Below, in pieces: positions 8,324-18,879 of a stretch of DNA of 64,000 bases; the first letter of the stretch is position 1; every line of letters begins with the position of its first letter. The stretch comes from Leptospira limi (GTDB taxonomy: Bacteria > Spirochaetota > Leptospiria > Leptospirales > Leptospiraceae): assembly GCF_026151395.1 (NCBI RefSeq), contig NZ_JAMQPV010000003.1:1-64000 (forward strand). The letters are read 5' to 3'. Position numbers and translations under genes: made by a program. Below the pieces are notes generated by a model, which saw only the letters and a program-made list of their open reading frames with translations, was not told the DNA's origin and ran no database searches.

Positions 8324-10021
8324 CTATTTCGTGAGTGATTCTTCTGGCACTGTTTCTTTGAACTGATCCAAAGTATAGATTTCGTATTCATACCCTTGTT
8401 CGGTGAGGAAGAGTTGTCTGTTTTGACCAAACCTTTCTTCGTTGGTATCACGCGAAATCAGTGAGTAAAAAATTGCTGTGTTATCTTGTGATTTCGGACG
8501 AAGGATACGTCCTAATCGCTGTGCTTCCTCTTGTCTTGATCCAAACGTTCCCGAAACCTGAATGGCAATGTTTGCATCTGGTAAGTCGATGGAAAAGTTT
8601 GCCACCTTTGATACGACAAGTTGTTTGATTTGACCCGTACGGAACGCTTGGTAGAGTTCTTGTCTTTCAGGTAGTGGAGTTTTTCCCGTAATCAAAGGAA
8701 TTTTGAAGGTTTGGGAAATCTCTTCTAACTGATTGATGTACTGTCCAATCACCAAAATGTTATTAGTAGAGTGTTTCTTTAAAATATAACTGATCGCACG
8801 AAGTTTTTCTGGGTTTTCTGAAGCCAATCGGAATTTCTCACGATCATCCGCCACAGAGTATTTCATACGAAGGTCATCTTCCATAGGAACACGGATTTCC
8901 ACACAATTAGCTTCCGCAATCCAAGACTTCGCTTCGAGTTCTTTCCAAGGTACATCGTATTTTTTAGGTCCAATGAGGGAGAACACATCTTCCTCGAGTC
9001 CATCTTCTCGAACAAGCGTAGCTGTCAAACCTAACCTTCGTTTGGCTTGGAGTTCCGATGTCATACGGAAAACTGGAGCCGGCAATAAATGCACCTCATC
9101 ATACACAATGAGTCCCCAGTTGTTAGCACTAAAGATATGAAAGTGAGTAAAGTCCCCACCTTTTTTCTTTCTATGAGTTAAGATATTATACGTTGCAATG
9201 GTAATCGGTTTGATTTCTTTCATCTCACCCGAATACTCACCAATGTCTGACTCAGGGATATCCGTTTTGTCTAAAATTTCATTTCTCCACTGGCGAATGG
9301 ACAAAGTGTTCGTTACAAGAATGAGAGTTTCCGCACCAACAATTTGCATGACCCCCATACCCACGATGGTTTTACCCGCACCGCAAGGTAATACCACAAC
9401 ACCAGACCCACCTTCGTTTCGTCCACCAGCATGGAAAGCTTCTACAGAAGCTCTTTGGTAATCCCGCATTCCAAATTTAATTCCACTGATGGTAACAGGA
9501 CGTAAGTTAAATGGGTATTTATTTCCTTCATCGTAACCCGCAAGGTCTTCCACTGGAAAACCAATTTTAATTAACGCTTGTTTGATGTGACCACGGTATT
9601 CTTTTTTGATTCGAATTTTATCACCTTCCATTCCATCCACAAAGGGTTGGACGGCACGGTTGTTTGCGATTTCTGTGATAAATCCTTTTTCGTTAGAGAT
9701 GATGTACAACTCTCCCGATTCTTCTTTTACCAATTTTACTTTTCCATAACGCGAGATTTGTTCTCTCACTTCGTTCATCACGTTTTTGGGTACGGAGTAA
9801 CGAGCAAATTTAGTAAGGCCTTCAATGATTTCATCAGCTGTCATTTTGATAGAAGCAGCATTCCACAATGAAAGTGGAGAAATACGGTAGGTATGCATGT
9901 ATTCAGGGCTTTTTTCGAGCTCGGCAAACTTGGCAATGAGGTCCCGACAGGCTTCAAATTCTGGGTTATCAACCTCTAGAAGCATTGTTTTGTCACTTTG
10001 TACGGTGAGTGGCTTGGTCAT
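8324..10021 (-). CDS. XPB/Rad25-family DNA helicase
   Basis: The product has 565 residues from the ATG at 10021, which has a good AGAGGGA ribosome site; an in-frame ATG 81 bases upstream lacks one. Residues about 10-170 form the helicase XPB/Ssl2-type N-terminal region. The superfamily 2 motifs follow: GMRDYQR (Q-like motif) near 185, Walker A CGAGKT at 213-218, DEVH at 308-311, the LGLTATLVREDG motif III, and QEEAQRLGRILRPK (motif VI) near the C-terminus. Bacterial XPB is a 3'-5' helicase with ATPase activity thought to act in repair or transcription. It heads a three-gene operon with an aminotransferase and an SH3b protein, an association I cannot explain functionally. Confidence 0.92.
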   Translation of the reverse strand: MTKPLTVQSDKTMLLEVDNPEFEACRDLIAKFAELEKSPEYMHTYRISPLSLWNAASIKMTADEIIEGLTKFARYSVPKNVMNEVREQISRYGKVKLVKEESGELYIISNEKGFITEIANNRAVQPFVDGMEGDKIRIKKEYRGHIKQALIKIGFPVEDLAGYDEGNKYPFNLRPVTISGIKFGMRDYQRASVEAFHAGGRNEGGSGVVVLPCGAGKTIVGMGVMQIVGAETLILVTNTLSIRQWRNEILDKTDIPESDIGEYSGEMKEIKPITIATYNILTHRKKKGGDFTHFHIFSANNWGLIVYDEVHLLPAPVFRMTSELQAKRRLGLTATLVREDGLEEDVFSLIGPKKYDVPWKELEAKSWIAEANCVEIRVPMEDDLRMKYSVADDREKFRLASENPEKLRAISYILKKHSTNNILVIGQYINQLEEISQTFKIPLITGKTPLPERQELYQAFRTGQIKQLVVSKVANFSIDLPDANIAIQVSGTFGSRQEEAQRLGRILRPKSQDNTAIFYSLISRDTNEERFGQNRQLFLTEQGYEYEIYTLDQFKETVPEESLTK

Positions 10022-10344
10022 GGTATTCCCTCTCAATTTAACCAGGCTGGGGAGAGAAACCGCCCTGTCAACCCATTTGATTTTAAGAGATTTTGGATGC
10101 ATTTTTCCGCCATTTTTAGGGCAAAACCAAAAAGAATGAACAAAAACAAACCAACTACCGTCTAAGATATGTTATTCTATATTCCAAAAATTGATTGAAT
10201 TTTCGTGATAGGTTTTGGCGTTCCCACTTTTTTTGCAATGGATATTGGTTTGCAAAAAGGGTCAGGCTCACTCCGGGGTTCGCTTTCGCTCCCGTCATTT
10301 CTCTCGCCTAACGGCGAACAGAAATGACCAAGCCCTGCGGATCC
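10022..10344. other. Intergenic region (323 bases) between the XPB helicase and dusA
   Basis: No credible gene was found. The part nearest the helicase is A/T-rich and should contain its promoter. The part from about 10258 to 10343 is markedly richer in G and C than the surroundings and contains a strong two-part hairpin (10294-10328). Confidence 0.6.
10294..10328. repeat. GC-rich inverted repeat, two-part hairpin
   Basis: GTCATTTCT at 10294-10302 is the exact reverse complement of AGAAATGAC at 10320-10328. Between them TCGCC (10304-10308) pairs with GGCGA (10313-10317) around a TAAC loop, giving a 9 bp plus 5 bp stem with a small internal loop. It lies 16 bases after the dusA stop codon and could end that transcript, but no U tract follows. 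The flanks (CTCCGGGG, CCCTGCGGATCC) are unlike the local A/T-rich DNA and suggest a dispersed repeat element. Confidence 0.7.
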
Positions 10345-11316
10345 TTAACGCGTAAGATAAGATTCTAAAATGGACTCGGTGGCCGAATCCAAATGCATAC
10401 GATCTGTCAGATACTTTCGAAATTCCCTTGCACCTCTTTCCCCGTGATACAATCCTAAAATATGGCGAAGCACATGATGGACCTTGCCGCCATTTTCACG
10501 AACACATCGTACATAAGGAATCATAGATTCCAAAACAGATTCTCTTGTTTGCGGAGTTTCCTTTGATCCAAAATAAAAAGAATCTACAGTAGAAAATAAA
10601 AACGGATGATCATAAGCCGCACGTCCAATCATTACACCATCTACTTTTGTTAGGTGCTCCCTGATATCTTCATGTGACTTGATCCCCCCATTGATGGTAA
10701 TGGAAAGATCAGGAAAATCTGTTTTCAGTTGGTAAACATCTTCATACCGCAGTGGAGGAACCGTTCGGTTTTCTTTGGGAGAAAGTCCTTCGAGGATTGC
10801 AATCCTTGCATGAACGATACAATGGTCCACACCTGCTTCTTTGATTTTAGAAACAAAATTGTGTAGGTCTTCGTAACTTTCCTTTCCATTTACACCAATT
10901 CGATGTTTGACAGTCACTGGAATTTTCACCTTCGCTTTACAAGCGGAAACCATCTCTGCCACAAGGTTTGGTTCTTTCATGAGGCAAGCCCCAAAACTTC
11001 CACTTTGGACTCTATCAGAAGGGCAACCCACATTCAAATTGATTTCATCATACCCATAATCTTCCCCAATTTTTGCACATTCCGCAAGAGCCGCTGGTGA
11101 ATCTCCCCCTAACTGGAGAGCAATGGGATGTTCTTCTTTTGAAAAATCTAAGTGTCGATGGTTATCTTTTCCCCGTAGGATGGCACCTGTTGTCACCATC
11201 TCCGTATAGAGTAACGCATGTTTGGAGATAAGTCGCAGAAAAAAGCGGTAATGTCGGTCCGTCCAGTCCATCATCGGAGCAACAGAAATGCGGTGCGATG
11301 GGACTGAACTTGGCAA
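10345..11316 (-). CDS. dusA: tRNA-dihydrouridine synthase A
   Basis: The 323-residue flavoenzyme reduces uridine in the D-loop of tRNA using NADPH. The FMN-barrel opening ([13 protein letters not shown]) is followed by [10 protein letters not shown]. The catalytic Cys98 lies in [13 protein letters not shown], followed by FGACLM as in DusA, then the VKHRIGV and INGGIKS phosphate-binding strands. The start is TTG at 11316 with an AGGAG ribosome site. It is the last gene of the flagellar operon, 10 bases after flhA; the two functions are unrelated, so this looks like positional co-expression. A hairpin at 10294-10328 follows the stop. Confidence 0.95.
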   Translation of the reverse strand: MPSSVPSHRISVAPMMDWTDRHYRFFLRLISKHALLYTEMVTTGAILRGKDNHRHLDFSKEEHPIALQLGGDSPAALAECAKIGEDYGYDEINLNVGCPSDRVQSGSFGACLMKEPNLVAEMVSACKAKVKIPVTVKHRIGVNGKESYEDLHNFVSKIKEAGVDHCIVHARIAILEGLSPKENRTVPPLRYEDVYQLKTDFPDLSITINGGIKSHEDIREHLTKVDGVMIGRAAYDHPFLFSTVDSFYFGSKETPQTRESVLESMIPYVRCVRENGGKVHHVLRHILGLYHGERGAREFRKYLTDRMHLDSATESILESYLTR

Positions 11317-11326
11317 AAAGATTCTC

Positions 11327-13441
11327 CTATGCTTCTTGTGGGTGTTCCTCTCTGGATGGAAGGCTTAGAACCGAAGCAATTTCTGTCGGAACCCCTCTAT
11401 GGATTTCTTCAGAAGCAATTACTGCAAAGTTCCTTGGGGGTAGTTCCTTTGTCAAAAAGAATGCAAAGGCTTGTCTTAAGTACCTGGAAACAACAAAGAT
11501 AAGGAAACGATTTTCATCCAATGCTTTCTGTAATTCATTATAAACCGATTCTAAGATCCTCACTCTGATATCATGAGGAAGGATGATGAGTTTACTACCA
11601 TCGGTTTCATCGAGTGTGATACTTTTGTTCATACGATCAATGATCCTTGGATCAATGGTTACCACATGTAACTTCCCATCTGGAGAAAGGAAATCATTGA
11701 TGATTTGGCGAGAAAGCGCCTGCCTAACATGTTCTGCTAAATCAAAAGGATTATTTGTACGAGGGAGATGGTTTGCAATTGCATCCATAATTTTGGGAAG
11801 GTTCTTAATGGACAAACCTTCTGCCAAAAGATTTTGCAAAGTCTGTTGGATGATCCCAAGTCTTCCTTGTTTGTCATAATCCAATTCACCCACAAGTGTA
11901 GGATGAGTTTGGCGTAAATGTTCGAGAAGTGCTTTTACTTCCTCTCTTCCAAGAAGTTGAGATGCATAATTGGAAATGAGTTCTTTTAAGTGAGTGATGA
12001 TCACAGTGGAAGGATCCACCACAGAATACCCCTTGTTTTCCACTTCAATTTTATCATTTGGATCAATCCAAGTAGCTTTTAAACCAAACGCCGGTTCCGT
12101 GAAAGGTTCTCCGACAATTGGTTCCAAGTTACGAGAAGTATTGTTCATCGCCATAAGCCTATCTGCTTTAACGATCGCCTGCCCTACTACGACACCATTG
12201 ATACGTATGCTATAATTATCGTGAGGGATCTCTAAATTATCAATGATACGTATCGCGGGGATCACAAGTCCAAAATCAATGGCGAATTTTTTACGAGTAT
12301 TGGCAATTTGTTCGAGTAAATGCCCACCGGAAGAGGCATCCACTAACGGCAGTAAATCGCGTCCAAGTTCCACCTGTATGGCTTCGACAGAAATTTCTTT
12401 GATGTAATTTTCTGGTTTTTTCTCTTGGACTTTTTCTTGGGAAACAGTTTCGATTTTTTTGATTTCTTCTTTGGCAACTTGTTCGATCGAATACCCTAAG
12501 TATCCAATGGCTCCAGACAAAAAGAGAAGTGAGAAAAAAGGAAGCCCAGGGATGAGACTTGCCATCCCAAGTGCACCTGCAACTACATATAAAGTTTTGG
12601 CATTCCCAAAAAGTTGGTCTTTGATCTCTACGGTTAGTTTTTTTTCGGAACTAGATCTTGTGACAATGATACCAGTTGCGGTTGTAGAAAGTAGACCTGG
12701 GATCTGGGAAACAAGTCCATCTCCAATTGTAAACTTCCCATACGTTTCAATCGACGCAAGGAAGGATTCCCCACGAATTGTAGAACCAATGAGAATCCCA
12801 CCTATCAGGTTAATGGCGGTTATGATAAGCCCTGCTCTCACATCCCCTTGTACGAATTTGGATGCTCCATCCATGGCCCCGTAAAAGTCCACTTCGCGTT
12901 GGACTTTTTTTCGTTTTACCTTAGCTTCCGCTTCCGTGATCGCACCACTGTTGAGTTCCATATCAATGGACATTTGTTTTTGTGGTAATCCATCGAGTGT
13001 AAACCTTGCTGCCACTTCCGAGATCCGAGTTGCACCTTTTGTGATTACTAACACCTGTACGATGGTGAGGATGATAAAGATAATTAGACCTACTACATAC
13101 TTTCCTAGACCTGATTCTCCACCTACCACAAAGGTTCCAAATGCTTCGATCACACTCGAATTCATTGCAGGCCCTTTGGAAAGAATCTGTCTAGTTGTCG
13201 ATACGTTGAGTGCTAAACGAAAGAGTGTGGTGATAAGGAGTAAACTTGGGAAAATCGAAAACTCACTCGGTTCTGTAACCGATAATGCTGTCATTAGAAT
13301 AAGGAGCCCAAGTCCTATACTCACAACAATCAGGATATCCAAAACAAATCCAGGGAGTGGGACAATTAACATCCCAAGGATCATTAAGGTTCCTACACCT
13401 AACACAACATCGGATTGTTTTAATATATCTCTAAAGTTCAT
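11327..13441 (-). CDS. flhA: Flagellar export gate protein FlhA
   Basis: The 704-residue protein is full length. About eight membrane helices occupy residues 1-310. The conserved FHIPEP-family region lies between helices 4 and 5 ([19 protein letters not shown], then [19 protein letters not shown]), followed by the linker and the large cytoplasmic domain that forms the nonameric ring docking chaperone-substrate complexes. It also conducts protons for type III export of flagellar proteins. It begins 4 bases after flhB and is followed closely by dusA, so it belongs to the fliN-fliO-fliP-fliQ-fliR-flhB-flhA operon. In Leptospira the flagella are periplasmic. Confidence 0.97.
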   Translation of the reverse strand: MNFRDILKQSDVVLGVGTLMILGMLIVPLPGFVLDILIVVSIGLGLLILMTALSVTEPSEFSIFPSLLLITTLFRLALNVSTTRQILSKGPAMNSSVIEAFGTFVVGGESGLGKYVVGLIIFIILTIVQVLVITKGATRISEVAARFTLDGLPQKQMSIDMELNSGAITEAEAKVKRKKVQREVDFYGAMDGASKFVQGDVRAGLIITAINLIGGILIGSTIRGESFLASIETYGKFTIGDGLVSQIPGLLSTTATGIIVTRSSSEKKLTVEIKDQLFGNAKTLYVVAGALGMASLIPGLPFFSLLFLSGAIGYLGYSIEQVAKEEIKKIETVSQEKVQEKKPENYIKEISVEAIQVELGRDLLPLVDASSGGHLLEQIANTRKKFAIDFGLVIPAIRIIDNLEIPHDNYSIRINGVVVGQAIVKADRLMAMNNTSRNLEPIVGEPFTEPAFGLKATWIDPNDKIEVENKGYSVVDPSTVIITHLKELISNYASQLLGREEVKALLEHLRQTHPTLVGELDYDKQGRLGIIQQTLQNLLAEGLSIKNLPKIMDAIANHLPRTNNPFDLAEHVRQALSRQIINDFLSPDGKLHVVTIDPRIIDRMNKSITLDETDGSKLIILPHDIRVRILESVYNELQKALDENRFLIFVVSRYLRQAFAFFLTKELPPRNFAVIASEEIHRGVPTEIASVLSLPSREEHPQEA

Positions 13442-13445
13442 ATGG

Positions 13446-14717
13446 TTATGCCATTCCTACTTTTTTTTTGAACTTCTCAAGAGTGATGAGGATTTGCACC
13501 ACAGCTTGGAAGAATTCTTGTGGGATTTCTTCTCCCACTTCAACTTGTGCATACAAAAGTCGTGCTTGTTTCGGACTTTCGATAATTGGGACATCATTTT
13601 CACGGGCTATTCTTCGTATTTCTAGTGCTAGGCGGTTTTCACCTTTTGCGATCACACGAGGTGCAGAATCTCTGCCCATTTCATAAGATAATGCTACTGA
13701 ATAATGAGTTGGGTTTGTGATCACCACATCAGCTTTTGGAACTTCTCGCAACATATTCCCTTGCATCATGTCGCGCGCGAGTTGCATCCTGCGGTTTTTC
13801 ATCACAGGGTCCCCGGAATCTTCTTTCATCTCTCGTTTGGCTTCCGAAGGAGTTTGTTTTAAGGATTCTTCAAACTCTGATTTTTGAAAAAAGAAATCGG
13901 CAACGGCAATCCCAAGTAATAAAAGACCAACCGCCATCATAATCTTAAAACCAGAGTAAGTAACTAGTGAGATGGCTTGCATCATCCCCATATTCCCAGT
14001 GAGTAAAACCTTTAGAAAATCTCCAGAAATCAGGATATAACTAACCACACCAATTAACACAACTTTTGCGAGCGACTTTACTAAATTAAATAATGTTTGG
14101 CGATTCGGCAAAACTCGTTTAAAATTGGGAGATATACGATCAAACCGAAAGGATAAGGCTCTTGGTGAAAACATAAATCCCACTTGCACCACATTTCCCA
14201 CGATCGCAAACACGAGAGTGATCGCAAGGACTGGCCATAGTAGGTTAAAAAAATCTTTGGAAACTCCAGAAAGGATCACACGGAACTCTTCTGCCCCAAA
14301 ACGTTCGTGGTGCATTCCCATGGGTAAGTATTTTTTAATGAAGATTGCTGTGTTTTTAATGAAGGTATCACCAAGCAAATAAAGGACCCCAGTTCCACCT
14401 AATAAAACCAAGGTGGAAGCCACTTCATTGGATTTGGGAACATTCCCTTTTTCCTTTTCTTCCCGCCTACGACGCTCACTCGGAGGTTCTGTCCTTCCCT
14501 CATCGGCCGCTGCAAATAGTTGTAGTTGGATTTCATAAGGCCCTGTGACAAATATTAAATTTGGATCACTTACAGGCGTCAGTTGGTCATCCAGAAAAAA
14601 CCAAGCATTTAATATTTCCTGCAATCGATCCAAAAAAGTCCGAAACATCCCCTGTATGGCTTGGACCATATACCGAATCATCGGAACTTGTCTCAATATA
14701 CTATGATTCGCCTTCAT
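13446..14717 (-). CDS. flhB: Flagellar export switch protein FlhB
   Basis: The product has 423 residues from the ATG at 14717, which overlaps the fliR stop in an ATGA. The conserved start of FlhB ([19 protein letters not shown]) appears only near residue 73, so the protein has an N-terminal extension of roughly 70 residues compared with enteric FlhB. Four membrane helices follow, then the autocleavage motif NPTH in [13 protein letters not shown]. FlhB cleaves itself between Asn and Pro and switches export from rod/hook to filament substrates. All residues around the cleavage site are intact. An in-frame ATG 12 bases upstream is possible but less typical. Confidence 0.95.
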   Translation of the reverse strand: MKANHSILRQVPMIRYMVQAIQGMFRTFLDRLQEILNAWFFLDDQLTPVSDPNLIFVTGPYEIQLQLFAAADEGRTEPPSERRRREEKEKGNVPKSNEVASTLVLLGGTGVLYLLGDTFIKNTAIFIKKYLPMGMHHERFGAEEFRVILSGVSKDFFNLLWPVLAITLVFAIVGNVVQVGFMFSPRALSFRFDRISPNFKRVLPNRQTLFNLVKSLAKVVLIGVVSYILISGDFLKVLLTGNMGMMQAISLVTYSGFKIMMAVGLLLLGIAVADFFFQKSEFEESLKQTPSEAKREMKEDSGDPVMKNRRMQLARDMMQGNMLREVPKADVVITNPTHYSVALSYEMGRDSAPRVIAKGENRLALEIRRIARENDVPIIESPKQARLLYAQVEVGEEIPQEFFQAVVQILITLEKFKKKVGMA

Positions 14718-15496
14718 AAACTTGGCCACTCCCGAACAAGTAAACTCGCTTTGTCCATAGAGATTTGAATCCCTTGTACCATTTGTGTGGCGATAAACGT
14801 AAGAGTTGCAATGAGAGTCAGTGTTCCAATAAACACTTTTAAGGGAAACGACATGGACATCACATTCATTTGTTGTGCTGCCTTTCCCATCAGTCCTTCT
14901 GCAAGAGAGACCAAAAAAAGTATGCCCATGACAGGAAGGGCAATTTTAAACGATACGACAAACATAGCACCGATTGCATCTTCTACCAATCGATACAATC
15001 CACTATTCACTTTTCCAGTTAAGGAGATGATACGAATTTTTTCAAAAGAATAGGCAAGAGTTTCAATGAGGAAACGATGTGCCCCGATCACAAGGAATAA
15101 GGCAGTCGCCATTAAGTTTTTCATCGTTCCAATAGCAGGGAGTGAGTTTTGTGTCACGGGATCGAGGATCTCTGTATATCCAAATCCAATTTGGTTATTA
15201 AAAAATTCACCAGCCATCTGGAAGGCACTAAACACGAGTGAGACGAGAAACCCAATAAACACACCAATGAGCATCTCCGAAATGATCATAATCCCAAAAT
15301 TCACCATATGACCAGGCACAGGTGGCATGTAGTTTGCCACAACAGGGTATATGATCAGTGAGACCATAAAGGAAAAAATCATTCGAAGGGAGAAGTTAAT
15401 CGATTCTGATGAAAAAAATGGGGCTACAAGGAATAACCCAAGCAGTCGTACTAAAACAAAAAGGAAAGATTGAAAGTGTAAGATGAATGCTTCCAT
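14714..15496 (-). CDS. fliR: Flagellar export apparatus protein FliR
   Basis: The 260-residue integral membrane protein has the usual FliR length and about six hydrophobic segments. It carries the family segment MIISEMLIGVFIGFLVSLVF and, after it, GFGYTEILDPVTQNSLPAIG. FliR joins FliP and FliQ in the helical export gate core (5:4:1 FliP:FliQ:FliR). It starts one base after the fliQ stop and its stop overlaps flhB by 4 bases, showing translational coupling. Confidence 0.95.
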   Translation of the reverse strand: MEAFILHFQSFLFVLVRLLGLFLVAPFFSSESINFSLRMIFSFMVSLIIYPVVANYMPPVPGHMVNFGIMIISEMLIGVFIGFLVSLVFSAFQMAGEFFNNQIGFGYTEILDPVTQNSLPAIGTMKNLMATALFLVIGAHRFLIETLAYSFEKIRIISLTGKVNSGLYRLVEDAIGAMFVVSFKIALPVMGILFLVSLAEGLMGKAAQQMNVMSMSFPLKVFIGTLTLIATLTFIATQMVQGIQISMDKASLLVREWPSL

Positions 15497-15497
15497 A

Positions 15498-15761
15498 TCA
15501 TATCTTTTCGATCATAAAAAAGATTTCTCTTGTATAGTCCGTCATCACACGCACCATCCAGGCTGAAAAAAAGACAATCACTGCAAAAATGGAAACGAGT
15601 TTTGGTACAAACGCAATCGTTGGTTCTTGGATGGAAGTAGTTGTTTGTAAAATCCCGACAATGAGACCAACCACAAGAGCTGTGATGAGAATTGGACTTG
15701 AAATTTTCAAAGTCACAATAAAGGCTTCCCGCATCATATTGACCACATCTACTTCTGTCAT
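15498..15761 (-). CDS. fliQ: Flagellar export apparatus protein FliQ
   Basis: The 87-residue protein consists of two membrane hairpin helices, as expected. The family signature is present ([25 protein letters not shown], shortened: [15 protein letters not shown] at about residues 33-47), as is the short C-terminal acidic/aromatic tail. It wraps the FliP-FliR core of the export gate. Its ATG overlaps the fliP stop by 4 bases. Confidence 0.95.
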   Translation of the reverse strand: MTEVDVVNMMREAFIVTLKISSPILITALVVGLIVGILQTTTSIQEPTIAFVPKLVSIFAVIVFFSAWMVRVMTDYTREIFFMIEKI

Positions 15762-16567
15762 TTATAACTCCTTACGAGTTCTAGTACAAGTAAGTTCCAT
15801 CCATCAATTAAGATGAAAAGAATGAGTTTTAACGGAAGGGAAATCATGACAGGAGGTAACATCATAAAACCCATCGCAAGTAGTGCCGAAGCCACAATTA
15901 GATCGATGACGATAAAAGGGATAAAGATATAAATTCCAATGATAAATGCTTTTTTGATCTCACTCAGCATAAAAGCAGGCACAAGCACATAAGATGGTAC
16001 ATCTTCAAATGATTTCACATTTTGTACTTTGCCAATTTTCAAAAACAGAGCTACATCTTTGGTTCCATCTTTTCCGAGTTGCCTGATCATAAATTGTCGC
16101 AGGTGTTTCATGGATCCTTCCATAAATGCAGACTGGTCAATTTTTCCGTTTAAGTAAGGTTGTAGGGCTTCCTCATTCACCTTCCCGATAGTCGGTGCCA
16201 TGATAAAAAAAGTGACAAACAAAGCAAGACCCATCATAACTTGGTTAGGTGGAAGGTTTTGTAAGGAAAGAGCTCGTCTCACAAAATCAAAAACAATCAC
16301 AACTTTGGTAAACGATGTCACACTCATCACAATCGCGGGCGCAAGCGAAAGGATCGTGACAAGAAACAGAATCATCAGCGATAAACTGGTTTCCCTTGGT
16401 CCTCTCGCCTCATTTACGTTAAATGATAGATTTGGAATTGGTATCCTTGATCCTTTGTCTTGGGCAAGAAGTCCCGCAAACCCACTGGCAGAAATCAGAA
16501 ACAAGATACTAATGAGAAAAATAACAGATTTATGTCTCTTTAAGAAGGAAAAAAAACGAAGTTTCAT
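15758..16567 (-). CDS. fliP: Flagellar export apparatus protein FliP
   Basis: The 269-residue protein begins with a cleavable signal-type hydrophobic segment (residues 15-35), as FliP does. It contains the family motifs [25 protein letters not shown]-like [16 protein letters not shown], and the C-terminal [14 protein letters not shown] plus [19 protein letters not shown]. FliP pentamers form the pore core of the flagellar type III export gate. Its ATG overlaps the fliO stop and its own stop overlaps fliQ by 4 bases each. Confidence 0.97.
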   Translation of the reverse strand: MKLRFFSFLKRHKSVIFLISILFLISASGFAGLLAQDKGSRIPIPNLSFNVNEARGPRETSLSLMILFLVTILSLAPAIVMSVTSFTKVVIVFDFVRRALSLQNLPPNQVMMGLALFVTFFIMAPTIGKVNEEALQPYLNGKIDQSAFMEGSMKHLRQFMIRQLGKDGTKDVALFLKIGKVQNVKSFEDVPSYVLVPAFMLSEIKKAFIIGIYIFIPFIVIDLIVASALLAMGFMMLPPVMISLPLKLILFILIDGWNLLVLELVRSYK

Positions 16568-17394
16568 GCCTCTCCTCCCTCCAAAAGTTTACGGTGTTTG
16601 CGAAGCCGTTCCAAACCTTCTTTTGCCTTTCGTTGGATTTCGGCCGCTCCATCCATTTCCAAACCTTCCATTTGGTTTGAATTGATGCGAATTTTCCTTT
16701 GTGCTTTGGATTGTAAACTTTCAAGCACTGTTTCCAAAAAGTTGGGAACGTAAGGATCCGCTTCTTCTTTCATTTTTTGGATTTGGTTTTTTTCCTCTGG
16801 AGCCGTGACTTCTGTGAGTAAACTCACTGATCCATCAGCAACACCTAACACAAGAGTACGGCCACCTACTTCGATGATTTGCACCGATTGTGTGGCAGAC
16901 AAAGGCAAACTCGAAAGTACCTTCATAAACCCTTTAACAGGGTATTTTGCTGATTTTGATTTTTGCATTTGCAAAACCAAATAATAACCAGCACCAACAA
17001 GGATCGCGAGTACAAATAAAATCTTAACTAAAATCCAAGTTGCCGAAGGTGAATCATCTTGGTTTTCATTATAACGTTCTTGGATTAAATTGGGTTCTTC
17101 TTGTTTATTTCCATCCGCCGACTGACCCGCGTTAGCTGAAGGACTAAACCCATTTCCTTGTTTCCCATTTGATTGGTTGCTTGAGTCTAAATTCGAACCT
17201 GAATTTCCATTCGAACTACCTTCAGAGGCACTCGGTTTGGATTTGGATTCACCTAATTCTTGGCGTAAAATCTGATCGAGTTCTTTGGTTTCTGAATTCT
17301 GAGAAAATAGTGGGAAAAAAGAAAAAAGAAAGAGTACAGAAAAGTACATAACTTTCCCACTTCGACTTTTCTTTTTCCTTTCTGTTTGGATCAT
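16564..17394 (-). CDS. fliO: Flagellar biosynthesis protein FliO-like
   Basis: The 276-residue product has a signal-type segment near residues 16-30, then a low-complexity linker rich in S, N, G and Q (about residues 45-110), one membrane helix (residues about 120-142, [20 protein letters not shown]) and a cytoplasmic domain. This domain contains the FliO-type [32 protein letters not shown] pattern, which corresponds to YP-F-LG..S.LSPKQ..LVEVGGR.LLLG in other FliO proteins. FliO stabilises FliP during gate assembly. It is longer than enterobacterial FliO because of the linker and a C-terminal tail. It overlaps both neighbours by 4 bases. Confidence 0.88.
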   Translation of the reverse strand: MIQTERKKKSRSGKVMYFSVLFLFSFFPLFSQNSETKELDQILRQELGESKSKPSASEGSSNGNSGSNLDSSNQSNGKQGNGFSPSANAGQSADGNKQEEPNLIQERYNENQDDSPSATWILVKILFVLAILVGAGYYLVLQMQKSKSAKYPVKGFMKVLSSLPLSATQSVQIIEVGGRTLVLGVADGSVSLLTEVTAPEEKNQIQKMKEEADPYVPNFLETVLESLQSKAQRKIRINSNQMEGLEMDGAAEIQRKAKEGLERLRKHRKLLEGGEA

Positions 17395-18461
17395 TTTTCG
17401 CCTTTGAGTCTGTCGGTAGGACTAACGATATCAGTGACACGAACACCAAAGTTTTCATCGATCACCACAACCTCACCTTTGGCGATGAGTTTGCCGTTCA
17501 CAAGTAAATCCACTGGCTCACCAGCTAACTTGTCTAGTTCGATGATAGAACCTTCCCCTAACCCCAAAATGTCTTTGATGTACATTTTGGTTCTTCCGAG
17601 TTCCACGGTAAGAGCCATTTGTACATCCATAAGGAGATTGAGATTGGTTTGCCCTGGTCCACCACCAGCCGTCGCAAGTGATGGAAAGTTGACACCTTTA
17701 ATTCCAACAGAACCTTGTCCGCCACCCATGCCCATATTGGGTTGCATGTTGACATTCATTCCGCCGGACTGTTGTTGTTGTTTTTGACCACCACCCTTCT
17801 GGATATCCAGGATGGAATTTGCCATAGTCAAAGAGATTACATAATAGACTTTAAAAGATCCAACACCATCAATATTCAAACTGAGGGAAGTTTTCACCAA
17901 ACTACTGTCATCTGGAAGTTGTAAATCACGCCCAGAATTCACAAGTGAAATCTCAGGTGGGCTACCAGACATAGTTCCACCAAGTTTCATACCAATTTGT
18001 GCAGTAACAGTGCCAAGGATCGGAGCAAGTGAATCTTTTAGGGTTTGGAGTTGTGCGTTATCGAGTTGGCCTGGAGGAGCCATTCCTCCCATCATCACAC
18101 CTGCAATTTTTGCAGCGTTCTCTTGTGCCATGACAAGACAAACTCTTCCCGCCAAACTGCCGCTAATGGTTGAATATAAACTTACCGACTTAGAGCCCAA
18201 CTCTTTTTGGATGTCAGCAGAGGAGCTCGATTCGGTGGCAGGGTTCATAAAACGAGTGTTTTTTGCCAAGATCGTGCCAAGTGTGTTCCCCGCCACCTGG
18301 AATGCAGAGCCGATCACATCGGAAATAATGTCGCGGTCAATAGGAGATAGGTTGTCCGATGACGAACTGGATGCGCCACTTAAGGAAGAGAGGTCGAATG
18401 TATCATCCGCACCTTGTAGTAATGCGTCTATCTCGTCTTGTGAGAGTGAACCTTCACCCAT
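17391..18461 (-). CDS. fliN: Flagellar motor switch protein FliN/FliY
   Basis: The 356-residue product is far longer than E. coli FliN (137 residues) and has the FliY layout. It has an N-terminal SLSQDEIDALLQGADD motif that in FliM and FliY binds phosphorylated CheY, and a central CheC-like region (residues about 40-230). A glutamine/glycine-rich linker (KGGGQKQQQQSGGM) leads to a C-terminal SpoA domain (VELGRTKMYIKDILGLG, then DLLVNGKLIAKGEVVVID). The C-ring protein controls rotation sense and export. It is the first gene of the flagellar export operon; the 96 bases upstream hold its promoter, with GGAG and AAAGGG before the ATG. Whether the CheC-like part has phosphatase activity is unknown. 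Confidence 0.92.
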   Translation of the reverse strand: MGEGSLSQDEIDALLQGADDTFDLSSLSGASSSSSDNLSPIDRDIISDVIGSAFQVAGNTLGTILAKNTRFMNPATESSSSADIQKELGSKSVSLYSTISGSLAGRVCLVMAQENAAKIAGVMMGGMAPPGQLDNAQLQTLKDSLAPILGTVTAQIGMKLGGTMSGSPPEISLVNSGRDLQLPDDSSLVKTSLSLNIDGVGSFKVYYVISLTMANSILDIQKGGGQKQQQQSGGMNVNMQPNMGMGGGQGSVGIKGVNFPSLATAGGGPGQTNLNLLMDVQMALTVELGRTKMYIKDILGLGEGSIIELDKLAGEPVDLLVNGKLIAKGEVVVIDENFGVRVTDIVSPTDRLKGEK

Positions 18462-18557
18462 GCCCTTTTATCTCCGGAAAAACTTAGGATAATGAGACAT
18501 AATACGAATGTTTTTGTCACTCAGTTTTTTTCCGAATTGACAAAAAGTAACCAAACC

Positions 18558-18878
18558 TCAGTCAAAGGCGCCGGAATTTCCCTCAGCGTAGGCTCGTAAA
18601 TGGTCATAGGAATAAATTCCCGTATTGTGGTAGTCGCTCCACACGATGGAAATCGCATACCGACCTACTTTGGTCCAAGAGATGAGTTTGATGGAGTCTA
18701 TATGGCCGGTTGCTTGCCCCACTTTCCCACCATGACCACCCCGGCAAGTCGCACAGGGGCATTTTTTACGTAGGTCTAACAACGAGTATTTGCTTCCATG
18801 CCCGTCTTTCCACTCGATATAGAGGTAGTCGTCATCGAAAGAAATTTCTTTTGGGAAGGTAGCAAGTTGTGAATTCAT
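18558..18878 (-). CDS. DUF971 (GBBH-like N-terminal) protein
   Basis: The 106-residue protein is a stand-alone DUF971 domain, the same fold as the N-terminal part of gamma-butyrobetaine hydroxylase. Typical features are the LRKKCPCATCRGGHGG segment with paired cysteines and the WSDYHNTGIYSYDHLR motif near the C-terminus. The cysteines and histidines could bind iron or zinc; such proteins are often found near iron-sulfur cluster carriers. It starts one base after the phosphatidylserine decarboxylase fusion gene, so it is translated from the same message. Molecular function unproven. Confidence 0.85.
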   Translation of the reverse strand: MNSQLATFPKEISFDDDYLYIEWKDGHGSKYSLLDLRKKCPCATCRGGHGGKVGQATGHIDSIKLISWTKVGRYAISIVWSDYHNTGIYSYDHLRAYAEGNSGAFD

Positions 18879-18879
18879 A

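Noticed and set aside
12936..13625. Plus-strand frame of 229 codons opposite flhA and flhB
   Set aside because: Antisense to two conserved flagellar genes that overlap it fully.
16200..16685. Plus-strand frame of 161 codons over fliP and fliO
   Set aside because: Antisense to the conserved fliP; no independent evidence.
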